Shown here in pieces: positions 35,775 to 43,972 of a stretch of 64,000 nt of DNA (position 1 is its first letter; the number at the start of each line of letters is the position of its first letter). Below the pieces are notes generated by a model. The model saw only the letters and a list, made by a program, of their open reading frames with translations, was not told the origin of the DNA and did no database searches. The translations under genes and the position numbers were made by a program. Source of the DNA: DASUPK01 sp963743575 (GTDB taxonomy: Bacteria; Actinomycetota; Thermoleophilia; Solirubrobacterales; 70-9); NCBI GenBank assembly GCA_963743575.1, contig CAVUQC010000007.1:992001-1056000 (forward strand), given 5' to 3'.

Positions 35775-36194
35775 TCAGGCACCGGCAGCGGGGGCTCCCT
35801 CCTGGCCCGGCGGCCAGTACGGCCATTCCTCGAAATGAGAGCAGAGGCGGGAGTCGTCAAGCCTCACGACCCAGAGGTCGAGGTACTCCTTCTCCTGGCG
35901 GTGAAGCCGCCGCTCCTTCTGGGTCGCCTCCTCGTATTCGACGGTCACCCGCGCGACCCCGGTGTCGCCCTCGACAGCGAGGACCTCGCTGGTCATCGTG
36001 AACTCCTCATCCGGCCCGAATCGCTCCTCCTCCCACATCTCGGCGATCGCCTGTAGTCCTCGGTGAGGGTTCTCATAGGGCGCAGTGGAGTAGCTGGCGT
36101 CGTGCGTGAACAGCTCCGCGAGGACGTCGGTTCCCGGCGTGCGCCAGGCCCGCTCATACGCGGCGATCCAGTCGATGAACTGGGTGCGATCCAC
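35775..36194 (-). CDS. SnoaL-like/NTF2-fold protein
   Basis: A 139-residue single-domain protein with the typical alpha/beta cone pattern: IDWIAAYERAWRTPGTDVLAELFTHDASYSTAPYENPHRG, then strands around VLAVEGDTGVARVTVEYE and LDLWVVRLDDSRLCSHFEEWPYWP. This matches the SnoaL/nuclear transport factor 2 superfamily, whose members are enzymes or ligand binders. Start is GTG at 36194. It sits between the E2 gene and lipB in the same direction; a link to pyruvate dehydrogenase is not evident. Confidence 0.8.
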   Translation of the reverse strand: MDRTQFIDWIAAYERAWRTPGTDVLAELFTHDASYSTAPYENPHRGLQAIAEMWEEERFGPDEEFTMTSEVLAVEGDTGVARVTVEYEEATQKERRLHRQEKEYLDLWVVRLDDSRLCSHFEEWPYWPPGQEGAPAAGA

Positions 36195-36207
36195 GGACGA
36201 GCGCCGG

Positions 36208-37578
36208 TTAGAGCGCGAGCCCGAGCGGTGACTCGAGCAGTTCCCTCACCCTGGCCAGGAACTGGGCGCCATCGGCGCCGTAGAGGATGCGGTGGTCGCA
36301 GGCGAGGGTGACGCCCATCAGCTGGCGGACGACGATCTCGCCCGAGTCGCCGACGACAGGCTTCGGTCCGAGGGCGCCCACGGCGAGGATTCCGGCCTGG
36401 GGCGTGTTGATCACCGCACCGAAGTTGGAGATCCCGTACATGCCCAGGTTGGAAACCGTGAAGGTGCCGCCGGAGAGCTCGGGTGGGGTGATCGAACCGT
36501 CGCGGACCCGAGCCGCCAGCGCCCTCGTCTCGGTGGAGATCTGGCGCAGCCCCTTGCGGTCGGCGTCAAAGACGGTCGGCACGACCAGCGCATCCTGCGC
36601 CGCGACCGCCACCCCGACGTTGATCCGCGAGTAGAGCTCGATCTTCCCGTCGCGGTAGGCGCCGTTGCCGCGAGGGAACTCGCGCAGCGCCAGCGCACAC
36701 GCCTTGACGACCATGTCGTTGAAGGTCGGCACGGGCTCGCCCTCCTTCGCGGAGGCCTTCAGCGCGCCCCGGCCCTCGACCGCCGCCGTCATGTCGATCT
36801 CGGCCTGCAGGTAGAAATGCGGCGCGGTCGCCTTCGACTCGGCCATGCGCCGGGCCACGGTCTGCTGGAGCTTGGTGAGCTCGACCACCTCGACCTGCCC
36901 CTTGGCCGTCTCGGGCTTCTCGGCGGCGCCGGGTGTGGGCCCGGCGGGCGCAGCCGGGGCAACGGGGTGCTCGGCAGGCTGCGGCGCAACCTGGGTCGCG
37001 ATCCCGCCGGCAAGAGCCCCCTCGACGTCCTTCTTGACGATCCGCCCCCCAGGCCCGGATCCGCTCAGGGCGGAGAGATCCAACCCGCGATCGCGGGCGA
37101 TCCGCTTGGCGATTGGAGACGCCTTGATGCGGCCGTCACCACCAACGCCAGCTGGGGAAGTGGGTGTGGCCGTTGGCGTTGCGGGACCCGGCGGCGTGGT
37201 GGAGGCCACGGCTCCAGCGGGCTCCCGCCGTCCGATGGCCGGCTGATCTGCGCTGGGGCTCTTCTGAGGGGATTCGTCGCCAGGCCCGCCCGCTGGAGAT
37301 GTGGACTTGGGCGCGCCGCCATTCCCACCGACAACCTCGGAAGCATCCCCCACGCGCGCGATGGGGTCGCCGACCTCCAGCGTGTCGCCCTCCTGGGCCA
37401 TGATCTCGACCAAGGTCCCGGCGGAGTCGGACTCGTAGACCATGTTGGCCTTGTCGGTCTCGATCTCGACCAGCTCCTCGCCGACCTCGACCGAGTCCCC
37501 GACCCCCTTCAGCCAGCGCAGCACGGTCCCCTCCTCCATCGAGTCGGAGAGGCGCGGCATGACGATGTCGACGGACAT
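36208..37578 (-). CDS. Dihydrolipoamide acetyltransferase, pyruvate dehydrogenase E2
   Basis: E2 core of the complex, 456 residues. The lipoyl domain is residues 1-75, with lipoyl lysine at about 43 in EIETDKANM. A Pro/Ala/Gly linker leads to the E1/E3-binding domain (IKASPIAKRIARDRGLDLSAL), a second linker, and the catalytic domain from about residue 230 (ELTKLQQTVARRMAESKATAPHFYL). The active-site signature reads CDHRILYGADG; the usual Asp of DHRxxDG is Tyr here. The ATG start overlaps the E1-beta stop by one base (TGATG). Confidence 0.95.
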   Translation of the reverse strand: MSVDIVMPRLSDSMEEGTVLRWLKGVGDSVEVGEELVEIETDKANMVYESDSAGTLVEIMAQEGDTLEVGDPIARVGDASEVVGGNGGAPKSTSPAGGPGDESPQKSPSADQPAIGRREPAGAVASTTPPGPATPTATPTSPAGVGGDGRIKASPIAKRIARDRGLDLSALSGSGPGGRIVKKDVEGALAGGIATQVAPQPAEHPVAPAAPAGPTPGAAEKPETAKGQVEVVELTKLQQTVARRMAESKATAPHFYLQAEIDMTAAVEGRGALKASAKEGEPVPTFNDMVVKACALALREFPRGNGAYRDGKIELYSRINVGVAVAAQDALVVPTVFDADRKGLRQISTETRALAARVRDGSITPPELSGGTFTVSNLGMYGISNFGAVINTPQAGILAVGALGPKPVVGDSGEIVVRQLMGVTLACDHRILYGADGAQFLARVRELLESPLGLAL

Positions 37579-38567
37579 CAGAGGCTGCCCTCGAGCGTCT
37601 GCAGCGCCGCGCTGACGATGTTCTCGACGTGTGGGATCGCAGCCTGCTCCATCCGCTTCGAGTAGGGCATGGGGACGTCCGCACCGGTGACCCGCTCGAT
37701 CGGAGCGTCGAGATGGTCGAAGGCCTGCCCCTGGATCAGGGCGGCCAGGTTCGCACCCACGCCCCCGTGCGGCCAGCCCTCCTCGACGATCACGGCCCGG
37801 TTCGTCTTGCGGACGGACTCGAGGATCGTGTCGAGGTCGAGGGGACGCAGTGTGCGGGGATCGATCACCTCGGCCTCGACGCCATGGTCCTCTGAGAGGG
37901 TCTTGGCGGCCCGGTGGGCCACCTCGACCATCCGCAGGATGGCGACGATCGTCACGTCCGAGCCTTCGCGCCGGATCGCGGCCTCGCCGAAGTTGACGAC
38001 GCTGTCGCCGTTCTCGGGAACATCGCCGCGAAGGCCGTAGAGCGACTCGTGCTCGATGAAGATCACGGGGTTGTCGTCGCGGATCGCCGCCTTGAGCAAC
38101 CCTTTGCCGTCGGCCGGGGTCGAGGGGCAGGCGACGAGCAGCCCCGGGATCTGCAGGAACATCGCCTCGAAGCTGTGTGAGTGGGTGGGCCCGAGCTGGT
38201 GCCCGCCGCCCCCCGGCATCCGGACGACCAGCGGGACCCGAACCTGGCCGCCGAACATGTAGGGAATCGCAGCAGCGTGATTGACGATCTGGTCCATCGC
38301 CAGCAGCGCGAAGTTGACGGTCATGATCTCGACGATCGGCCGCAGGCCTCCCATACCCGCGCCGACGCCCATGCCCACGATGGAGTTCTCGGAGATCGGG
38401 GTGTCGCGGACTCGCTTCTCGCCGAACTCGTCGAGCAGGCCCTCGGTGACCTTGAAGGATCCCTGGAACACCGCGACGTCCTCACCCATCACGAAGACGT
38501 TCTCGTCGCGACGCATCTCCTCCGCCATCGCGTCCCGCAGGGCCTCCCGCATCCGAATCACGGCCAT
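37578..38567 (-). CDS. Pyruvate dehydrogenase E1 component, beta subunit
   Basis: The beta subunit of the alpha2-beta2 E1, 329 residues. Family motifs are MREALRDAMAEEMRRDENVFVMGEDVAVFQGSFKVTEGLLDEFGEKRVRDTPISE, VEIMTVNFALLAMDQIVNHAA, GGQVRVPLVVRMPGGGGHQLGPTHSHSFEAMF, VIFIEHESLYG and VEEGWPHGGVGANLAALI. It is a 2-oxo acid dehydrogenase E1-beta of the pyruvate type, judging from the linked genes; a branched-chain substrate cannot be excluded. Both neighbours in the operon overlap it by a single base, indicating translational coupling. Confidence 0.95.
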   Translation of the reverse strand: MAVIRMREALRDAMAEEMRRDENVFVMGEDVAVFQGSFKVTEGLLDEFGEKRVRDTPISENSIVGMGVGAGMGGLRPIVEIMTVNFALLAMDQIVNHAAAIPYMFGGQVRVPLVVRMPGGGGHQLGPTHSHSFEAMFLQIPGLLVACPSTPADGKGLLKAAIRDDNPVIFIEHESLYGLRGDVPENGDSVVNFGEAAIRREGSDVTIVAILRMVEVAHRAAKTLSEDHGVEAEVIDPRTLRPLDLDTILESVRKTNRAVIVEEGWPHGGVGANLAALIQGQAFDHLDAPIERVTGADVPMPYSKRMEQAAIPHVENIVSAALQTLEGSL

Positions 38568-39793
38568 CAGTGCACATCCTCCGGCCGTGTGTCCGGTTGG
38601 ACGCCTTCGGCCTCAAGCAGCTCCTCGTCCTCGGCGTATTCCGCGCCGCGCTCGGCGAGCTGCCTGGCTCGCTGGGTCGCGTCACGCTCCTCCTCCGCCG
38701 CATGCGAGTCCGGCGAGCGCTCGTCGACTCCATACCAGCCGGGAACCTGATTGCCCAGTACATAGAGGTGGTCGTACAGAGAGTCCAGCGGCGGTTCCGG
38801 TGAGTTGTCCGCGAACTCCACCGCGTCGGTCACAGCTCGGTCGGCCTCCTCGCGGATCGCGTCCACGTCGGCTGCCGTGAGCACCTTCTCCTTGATCAGC
38901 CGCTTGGCGAAGCTTTCGATCGGATCCTTGTCCTGCCATTCCTCGACCTCCTCCTTGGTCCGGTAGACCTCGGGATCGGCGGCGGAATGGCCCCGGTAGC
39001 GGTAGGTGAAGGCCTCGACCAGGGTGGGCTTTCGGTCCTCGCGGGCGATGCGGATGTGCTCCGCCACCGTCTCTCGCACCGCCATCACGTCCATGCCGTC
39101 GACCCGGACCCCGGGTACGCCCAGGCCCTCGGCCTTGTGGGAGAGGTCGGTGACGGCGGAGTGCCGCTCGATCGCCGTCCCCATGCCGTAGAGGTTGTTC
39201 TCGACCAAGAAGACGACGGGCAGGCTCCAGAGCGCCGCCAGGTTCATGGTCTCCCCGAAGTTCCCGGTGTTGGAGGCGCCGTCACCGAACATGCAGACCG
39301 TCACCTCGTCCGTTCCCCGGTAGTCGGAGGAGAGCCCCAGGCCCGCGGCCAGCGGCAGGTTGCCGCCGACGATCCCGTAGCCGCCCATGAACCGGTGCTC
39401 GAGGTCGAAGATGTGCATCGACCCGCCGCGGCCGCCGGATGTTCCGTCCACCCGGCCGAAGAGCTCCGCCATCACCCGCTTCGGGTCGGTCCCCCGCGCG
39501 ATCGCGTGACCGTGGGTCCGGTACGTGCCGATCAGGTAGTCATCCGGCCTCATCACCGAGGTCGTGCCGACGATCGTCGCCTCTTCGCCGACCGCAAGAT
39601 GAAGGAAGCCGCCCGCCTTGGCACGTTGGTACTGGCGCCCGGCCTCCTCCTCGAAGCGGCGGATCAGGGCCATCAGGCTGAGCAGCTCGCGACAGGCGTC
39701 CTTGTCGGGGAGCTTCGGCTTGGAGGCCGTTTTGCCCTTGCCGTCCGCCGATCCGCTCGCCCGTTGTCGCGATTTGGTCTTGCTCTCGGCCAA
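38567..39793 (-). CDS. Pyruvate dehydrogenase E1 component, alpha subunit
   Basis: The thiamine-diphosphate-binding alpha subunit, 408 residues. The thiamine-binding motif is MFGDGASNTGNFGETMNLAALWSLPVVFLVENNLYG (GDG...N). Other signatures are ALIRRFEEEAGRQYQRAKAGGFLHLAVGEE, YLIGTYRTHGHAIARG, GGSMHIFD and TFRYRGHS-like TYRYRGHSAADPEVYRTKEEVEEW. An extra basic N-terminus of about 30 residues (MAESKTKSRQRASG...) precedes the domain. The start is TTG. It is the first gene of the E1-alpha, E1-beta, E2 operon. Confidence 0.96.
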   Translation of the reverse strand: MAESKTKSRQRASGSADGKGKTASKPKLPDKDACRELLSLMALIRRFEEEAGRQYQRAKAGGFLHLAVGEEATIVGTTSVMRPDDYLIGTYRTHGHAIARGTDPKRVMAELFGRVDGTSGGRGGSMHIFDLEHRFMGGYGIVGGNLPLAAGLGLSSDYRGTDEVTVCMFGDGASNTGNFGETMNLAALWSLPVVFLVENNLYGMGTAIERHSAVTDLSHKAEGLGVPGVRVDGMDVMAVRETVAEHIRIAREDRKPTLVEAFTYRYRGHSAADPEVYRTKEEVEEWQDKDPIESFAKRLIKEKVLTAADVDAIREEADRAVTDAVEFADNSPEPPLDSLYDHLYVLGNQVPGWYGVDERSPDSHAAEEERDATQRARQLAERGAEYAEDEELLEAEGVQPDTRPEDVH

Positions 39794-39802
39794 GGTTTCA
39801 GC

Positions 39803-40408
39803 CTACTCCCGACGTAACGCCGCCACCGCCTGTTCGAGTACATCGTCGCCCCAGAACAGCTCATTCCCCGCGGCGACCGTCGGAATGCCCTGCACGCCGC
39901 GCTCCAGCGCCTCGTCGGTCGCCGCCCGCAGCCTGTCCTTGACCGATTTCGTCTCGATGCCCTTCAGAACCGCGTTCGGATGGAGCTCGCAGGCGGCGGC
40001 TGCCACAAGGACGTTGTCCACGTCGCTCATGTCGCGCCCCGCCGCGAAAACCTGGCGGAAGCAGGCGAGTGTGAAGGAGACGACCCGGCCGGACTCCTTC
40101 GCGTACACAGCCGCCCGGATCGGGTTGAGGCTGTAGTTCTCGATCGGCCAGCCCTCGGGGTAGATGACCTCAGGGAGTCCCCGCTCGTCGGCCCGGCGCT
40201 GGACCTCCGCCAGATGTTCGGGATCGGGCCCCTCCGGTGGCAGCGACCAGGGCCTTCTGCCGGTTTTCCGCAGCAGATGGCCGAACGAGATCGGCTGCCA
40301 CTCGGGCTGCTCGAGCTCCGCCTCGGCGAAGAGGCCGCTGATCCGCTCCGCCGCCAGGTAGGAGTAGGGCGAGTTGAAGTCGTAGTAGAAGGTCGCCCGC
40401 TCGGTCAC
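39803..40408 (-). CDS. DsbA-fold protein, 2-hydroxychromene-2-carboxylate isomerase-like
   Basis: A 201-residue thioredoxin/DsbA-like protein without a CxxC. It starts RATFYYDFNSPYSYLAAERI and contains FGHLLRKTGRRPWSL, YPEGWPIENYSLNPIRAAVYAKE, VVSFTLACFRQVFA and GVQGIPTVAAGNELFWGDDVLEQAV. The DFxSPYSYL start and the Asn-Pro-x-R-A motif match the kappa-GST/HCCA isomerase group, which uses glutathione or mycothiol-like thiols. The substrate is unknown. Its GTG start overlaps the stop of the TMEM175 gene by four bases. Confidence 0.85.
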   Translation of the reverse strand: MTERATFYYDFNSPYSYLAAERISGLFAEAELEQPEWQPISFGHLLRKTGRRPWSLPPEGPDPEHLAEVQRRADERGLPEVIYPEGWPIENYSLNPIRAAVYAKESGRVVSFTLACFRQVFAAGRDMSDVDNVLVAAAACELHPNAVLKGIETKSVKDRLRAATDEALERGVQGIPTVAAGNELFWGDDVLEQAVAALRRE

Positions 40409-40995
40409 AGGTCAGGGCTCCGCATGCCCGCGACCATGTAGTAGGCGGCGACCGCGCCGATCATGATCAGGACCACCGCCGGGCTGATGAAGGCCATGCC
40501 CACCGCGACCACATATATCGGGGTCCCGATCAGGAAGCCGACCGTCATGCTGCGGACCTCGTTGTCGGATATCTCGACACCGAGATCGCGACGATGTTTG
40601 ATGACGTAGGTCCAGAAGAGATTGAACGCGAGCGCCATCGCCAGGAAGGCCAGCGCGTAGACGATGGCGGCCACCCTCTCGTCGGCGCCCGATTTCAGAT
40701 GCTCCGCCATCAGGGCCGTCGAGAACGGGATGAAGACGACGGTCATCAGCACCCCCAGGTTCATGTAGAGGACATGCCGATCGGCCCGCTTCAGATGATC
40801 CAGCAGCCCGTGGTGGTTCACCCAGATGATCCCGATCACCCAGAAGCTGACGAAGAACGAGGCGAACTGCGGCCACTCCTCCCTGAGTTGATGCCACAGG
40901 TGATCGCCGCCCGGGACGTTGAGATCCAGCACCAGCAGCGTGATTGCGACGGCGAAGACGCCGTCCGAGAATGCCTCGAGGCGGCTTGTTTTCAT
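40405..40995 (-). CDS. TMEM175-family (DUF1211) potassium channel-like protein
   Basis: Integral membrane protein of 196 residues with six helices. The hallmark is the first helix sequence RLEAFSDGVFAVAITLLVLDL (F-S-D-G-V-F-A-I-x-x-T-L), the signature of bacterial TMEM175 potassium channels, followed by FFVSFWVIGIIWVNHHGLLDHL. Bacterial members conduct potassium, but this one is untested. A degenerate piece of the repeat core (GATGGCGAAGC) lies just upstream of the ATG at 40995. Confidence 0.93.
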   Translation of the reverse strand: MKTSRLEAFSDGVFAVAITLLVLDLNVPGGDHLWHQLREEWPQFASFFVSFWVIGIIWVNHHGLLDHLKRADRHVLYMNLGVLMTVVFIPFSTALMAEHLKSGADERVAAIVYALAFLAMALAFNLFWTYVIKHRRDLGVEISDNEVRSMTVGFLIGTPIYVVAVGMAFISPAVVLIMIGAVAAYYMVAGMRSPDL

Positions 40996-41064
40996 CGCTT
41001 CGCCATCAGGCGGGGGCTCTACCTGGCACTTCGGTAGGCACGGGAGGGCCCAGAGTCGAGCCCC

Positions 41065-42432
41065 CTAGGCGTGAATCGCCCAGCCGTCGACAGCGCGGGC
41101 ACCGTCGAGGATCGCCTCCGACATCGTCGGATGCGGATGGATGATGCGCTGGAGCTCGGGATAGCCGCCCTCGAGCGCCATCACGTTGCAGATCTCGCTG
41201 ATCATGTCGCAGGCGATGTTCCCGACGATGTGGGCGCCCAGGATCTCGCCGTATTCGGGATCGCCGACGATCTTCACCAGCCCGGCGCGGTCGTCGTAGA
41301 CGACGGAGGCACCGGCGCCGCCGAGCTTGAACTTGCCGACCTTGATCTGGCGGCCGGCTTCGACCGCCTGCTCCTCGGTCATGCCGACGCTCGCCACCTG
41401 GGGGTGGGTGAACGTCGCACCCGGCACCAGGTCGACGTTAATCGGCTCCGTCTCGTGGCCTGCTGCCACTTCGACCGCCACGACGCCCTCCTCCTCGGCC
41501 TTGTGGGCCAGCGCTGGACCGCGAACGAGGTCGCCGATGGCGAAGATCCCCTCGGCCGAGGTACGCTGGAACTCGTCGATCTCAATCTGACCGCGGTCGT
41601 TGGTCTTGACACCGGCGGCGTCGAGGCTGAGGGGCTCGGTGTCGGGCTTCCGGCCGCCGGCGATCACCAGATAGTCAGCCTTGATCTCCTGGTCGCCGGC
41701 CTTCACCTTGACGCCGGTCTTCTGCTCTTCGACCGATTCGACCTTGGTTCCCGTCAGCACCTCCATGCCGTCCTTCTTGAACTGGCGCTCGACCACGCGG
41801 GCCATGTCCTTGTCCTCGAGGGGAAGGATCTGGTCGAGCATCTCGATCAGGTTCACCTCGACCCCCATGCGCGAGTAGGCCGAGGCGATCTCACTGCCGG
41901 ATGCCCCGGCGCCAGCGATCACCAGGGACTTGGGCATCGAATCGAGCGAGTACGCGCCCCAGGTGTCGATGACGCGGTCGGAGAACTCGACTCCCGGGAT
42001 CGGCATCGCCACAGAGCCCGTGGCCAGGACGATCGCCTTGGCCTGGTGCTCCTCTTCGCCGACCTTGACCTTCCCTCCTCCGCTGAGGGAGGCCTCGCCG
42101 TGCAGGAAGTCGGCCTTGTTCTTGTTCCAGAGGAACTCGACCCCGTCCTCGAGGGTCTTAGAGACCTTGGTGCGGCGCTCCTGGAGGGCCTTCCAGTCGA
42201 TCTCCGTCTTGCCTGCCTTTACGCCGAGCTCGGCGCCGTCGGCGCTCACGGTGTGAAAGATCTCGGCGGTGTGAAGGACAGTCTTCGCCGGAATGCAGGC
42301 GTAGTTGAGACACCGGCCTCCGGCCTTGTCGCGCTCCACGACGGCGGTTTTCTGGCCGAGTTGCGCTGCCCTGATCGCGGCCACGTAACCCCCGGGCCCG
42401 CCTCCGATGACGATTACGTCGTACTCGGCCAT
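41065..42432 (-). CDS. lpd: Dihydrolipoyl dehydrogenase (E3)
   Basis: FAD enzyme that reoxidises lipoamide for the pyruvate dehydrogenase complex, 455 residues. FAD-binding GGGPGGYVAAIRAAQLG starts at residue 9; the redox-active disulfide is in GGRCLNYACIPAKT (C-x4-C); the NAD fold is LVIAGAGASGSEIASAYSRMGVEV; the second FAD motif is GIFAIGDLVRGPALAHKAEEEG; and the interface has AHIVGNIACDMISEI and HPHPTMSEAIL. The ATG at 42432 is selected, because further frames upstream overlap a neighbour. With E1, E2, lipA and lipB nearby, it completes the complex. Confidence 0.96.
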   Translation of the reverse strand: MAEYDVIVIGGGPGGYVAAIRAAQLGQKTAVVERDKAGGRCLNYACIPAKTVLHTAEIFHTVSADGAELGVKAGKTEIDWKALQERRTKVSKTLEDGVEFLWNKNKADFLHGEASLSGGGKVKVGEEEHQAKAIVLATGSVAMPIPGVEFSDRVIDTWGAYSLDSMPKSLVIAGAGASGSEIASAYSRMGVEVNLIEMLDQILPLEDKDMARVVERQFKKDGMEVLTGTKVESVEEQKTGVKVKAGDQEIKADYLVIAGGRKPDTEPLSLDAAGVKTNDRGQIEIDEFQRTSAEGIFAIGDLVRGPALAHKAEEEGVVAVEVAAGHETEPINVDLVPGATFTHPQVASVGMTEEQAVEAGRQIKVGKFKLGGAGASVVYDDRAGLVKIVGDPEYGEILGAHIVGNIACDMISEICNVMALEGGYPELQRIIHPHPTMSEAILDGARAVDGWAIHA

Positions 42433-42476
42433 GCCGTTCGACTTTATAGGAGCAGGGGTTTCGGGCCGTCGGGGAG

Positions 42477-43073
42477 CTAGAGGTCCCCAGGCGGGGAGGG
42501 CATCTGTATCCGCGCCATCGCGCGGATCATGAAGTAAAAGAGGGTCCCGGAGCCGGCGAGCAGCAGCGTCGTGCCGACTGCCTGGAACACGGAGCTGACG
42601 ACCACCAGCCCGAACGCGCTCGCCAGCATCACCAGGAGCAGCACGGTCTGGAAGCCGAGTACGGCCCAGTAGCGGGCGCGCCACATGCCGATCGTCATCG
42701 ACCAGAGGACGACTCCGAAGACGATGATCGGCAGAGGCCTGATGTGCCGGCCGCCTGCGTCCACGCCCGCGATCGCAAGTCCCGCCGAGACGGTGAAGAT
42801 GAGCGCCAGCACAGCCGAGGCGATCGCCCCCACCGTGACCGCAGCCGGGCGCTCGCCCTCCTCGAGCGGCTCGAGCTTGGCCCGGGCCTCGTCGTTGCGC
42901 TCCTCGTAGCGCCGCGCCATCTTCTCCTGGAAGGTCTCGGGTGGGGTGCCGTTCGATGCGGCCGCGGCCTCGCTCGCCTCGTCGGGTGTTTCGACCGAGT
43001 CGCTCATGCGCTCCGTCGACCGCCGTTTGCGCTTCTGCCGCTCGGCCCGCCTTCTGTCCCGGGCTCCGGCCAT
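42477..43073 (-). CDS. Membrane protein with four helices, unknown
   Basis: A 198-residue protein. The first 75 residues are highly charged (basic RDRRRAERQKRKRRSTERM, then acidic PDEASEAAAA), the rest has four hydrophobic segments (VGAIASAVLALIFTVSAGLAIAG, PLPIIVFGVVLWSMTIGM, AVLGFQTVLLLVMLASAFGLVVV, TLLLAGSGTLFYFMIRAM). No family is recognised. It starts ATG and shares one base with the stop of the thiE gene (TGATG), so it is translationally coupled to it. Confidence 0.65.
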   Translation of the reverse strand: MAGARDRRRAERQKRKRRSTERMSDSVETPDEASEAAAASNGTPPETFQEKMARRYEERNDEARAKLEPLEEGERPAAVTVGAIASAVLALIFTVSAGLAIAGVDAGGRHIRPLPIIVFGVVLWSMTIGMWRARYWAVLGFQTVLLLVMLASAFGLVVVSSVFQAVGTTLLLAGSGTLFYFMIRAMARIQMPSPPGDL

Positions 43074-43804
43074 CAGCCTCGCTCGGATCTCGCCGCCGGA
43101 TCGACGGCATCGAACAGCGCGGTCGCCGCGGCGCGGGGATCTGGCGCGTCGCGGATGGCCCGGACCACGCAGATGCGCTCGGCGCCCGCCGAGAAGACCT
43201 CGCCCACGTTCTGAGCGTCGATTCCGCCGATCGCGAACCAGGGTCGCTCGGCGATCTCGGCCGCCTCGCGGATCAGCTCTAGGCCGGTGGCGGGGCGCCC
43301 CTCCTTGGTGGGGGTCTCCCAGATGGGGCCGACGCTGATGTAGTCGATCGGCTCCTTCGCGGCCGCCTCGATCTGTTCCCGAGTGTGGGTGGAGAGGCCG
43401 ATGATTGCGTCCGGGCCCATGATCCGCCGCGCCTCCGCGGGGTCCATGTCGTCCTGCCCGACGTGGACTCCGTCGGCCCGCAGCTCAAGCGCCAGATGCG
43501 GATCGTCGTTGACGATGAAGAGCGCCCCGTAGGTGTTGGCGAGGCGGCGGAAGGTGTGTCCGGAGCGCTCGATCGCGCTGCGGGGGAGCTCCCGGTCACG
43601 CAATTCGACCAGTCCCGCCCCGCCGCCCATTGCGGCGTTCAGCAGAGCCTCTGGATCCTGACCGTGAGGACGTCCGTCGCAGACGAAGTAGAGGCGGGCC
43701 CAGCGCAGCCGCTGGCGTCGCAGATCCCCGATCGCCTCGGGTGGAGCCAGATGAGTCGGGCCGGACGGAGCGTCGGTCACTTCTCCAGGAGCGTAGATCA
43801 ACAT
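43073..43804 (-). CDS. thiE: Thiamine-phosphate synthase
   Basis: Couples the pyrimidine and thiazole phosphates to thiamine phosphate, 243 residues. The TIM barrel signatures are LYFVCDGRPHGQDPEAL, GGGAGLVELRDRELPRS (VQLREK equivalent), FIVNDDPHLALELRADGVHVGQDDMDP, IIGLSTHTREQIEAA, IDYISVGPIWETPTKEGRPATG and WFAIGGIDAQNVGEVFSAGAERICVVRAI. The first ATG is at 43804 with GAGGAG about 11 bases upstream. It points away from the TPP riboswitch and is therefore not obviously under its control. Confidence 0.93.
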   Translation of the reverse strand: MLIYAPGEVTDAPSGPTHLAPPEAIGDLRRQRLRWARLYFVCDGRPHGQDPEALLNAAMGGGAGLVELRDRELPRSAIERSGHTFRRLANTYGALFIVNDDPHLALELRADGVHVGQDDMDPAEARRIMGPDAIIGLSTHTREQIEAAAKEPIDYISVGPIWETPTKEGRPATGLELIREAAEIAERPWFAIGGIDAQNVGEVFSAGAERICVVRAIRDAPDPRAAATALFDAVDPAARSERG

Positions 43805-43863
43805 CAACCGGGTGGCTCCTCGGCTATGCCTCGGAGCCCCCTCGCACTAGGATGGGACCTGTA

Positions 43864-43948
43864 ACGGGAGCCCACCAAAGGGCTGAGAGGGCGGCTGAAG
43901 CGCCGCCGACCGTCTGAACCTGATCCGGGTAATGCCGGCGCAGGGAGG
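43864..43948 (+). promoter_or_regulatory. TPP riboswitch (THI element)
   Basis: Clear thiamine pyrophosphate aptamer. The pyrimidine-binding arm GGGCTGAGAGGGCGGC (CTGAGA) and the pyrophosphate arm GAACCTGATCCGGGTAATGC followed by CGGCGCAGGGAGG match the consensus ACCTGATCTGGATAATGCCAGCGNAGGGA. It lies just ahead of thiO-thiSG on the plus strand. The terminal GGGAGG is the last base-paired strand and could hide the ribosome site, so control of translation is plausible. Confidence 0.95.
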
Positions 43949-43972
43949 TTGGAGCGCCTCGGCCATCACCAG

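Noticed and set aside
43804..43864. Control of thiE by the TPP riboswitch
   Set aside because: The aptamer is oriented for the plus strand only; thiE is transcribed away from it.
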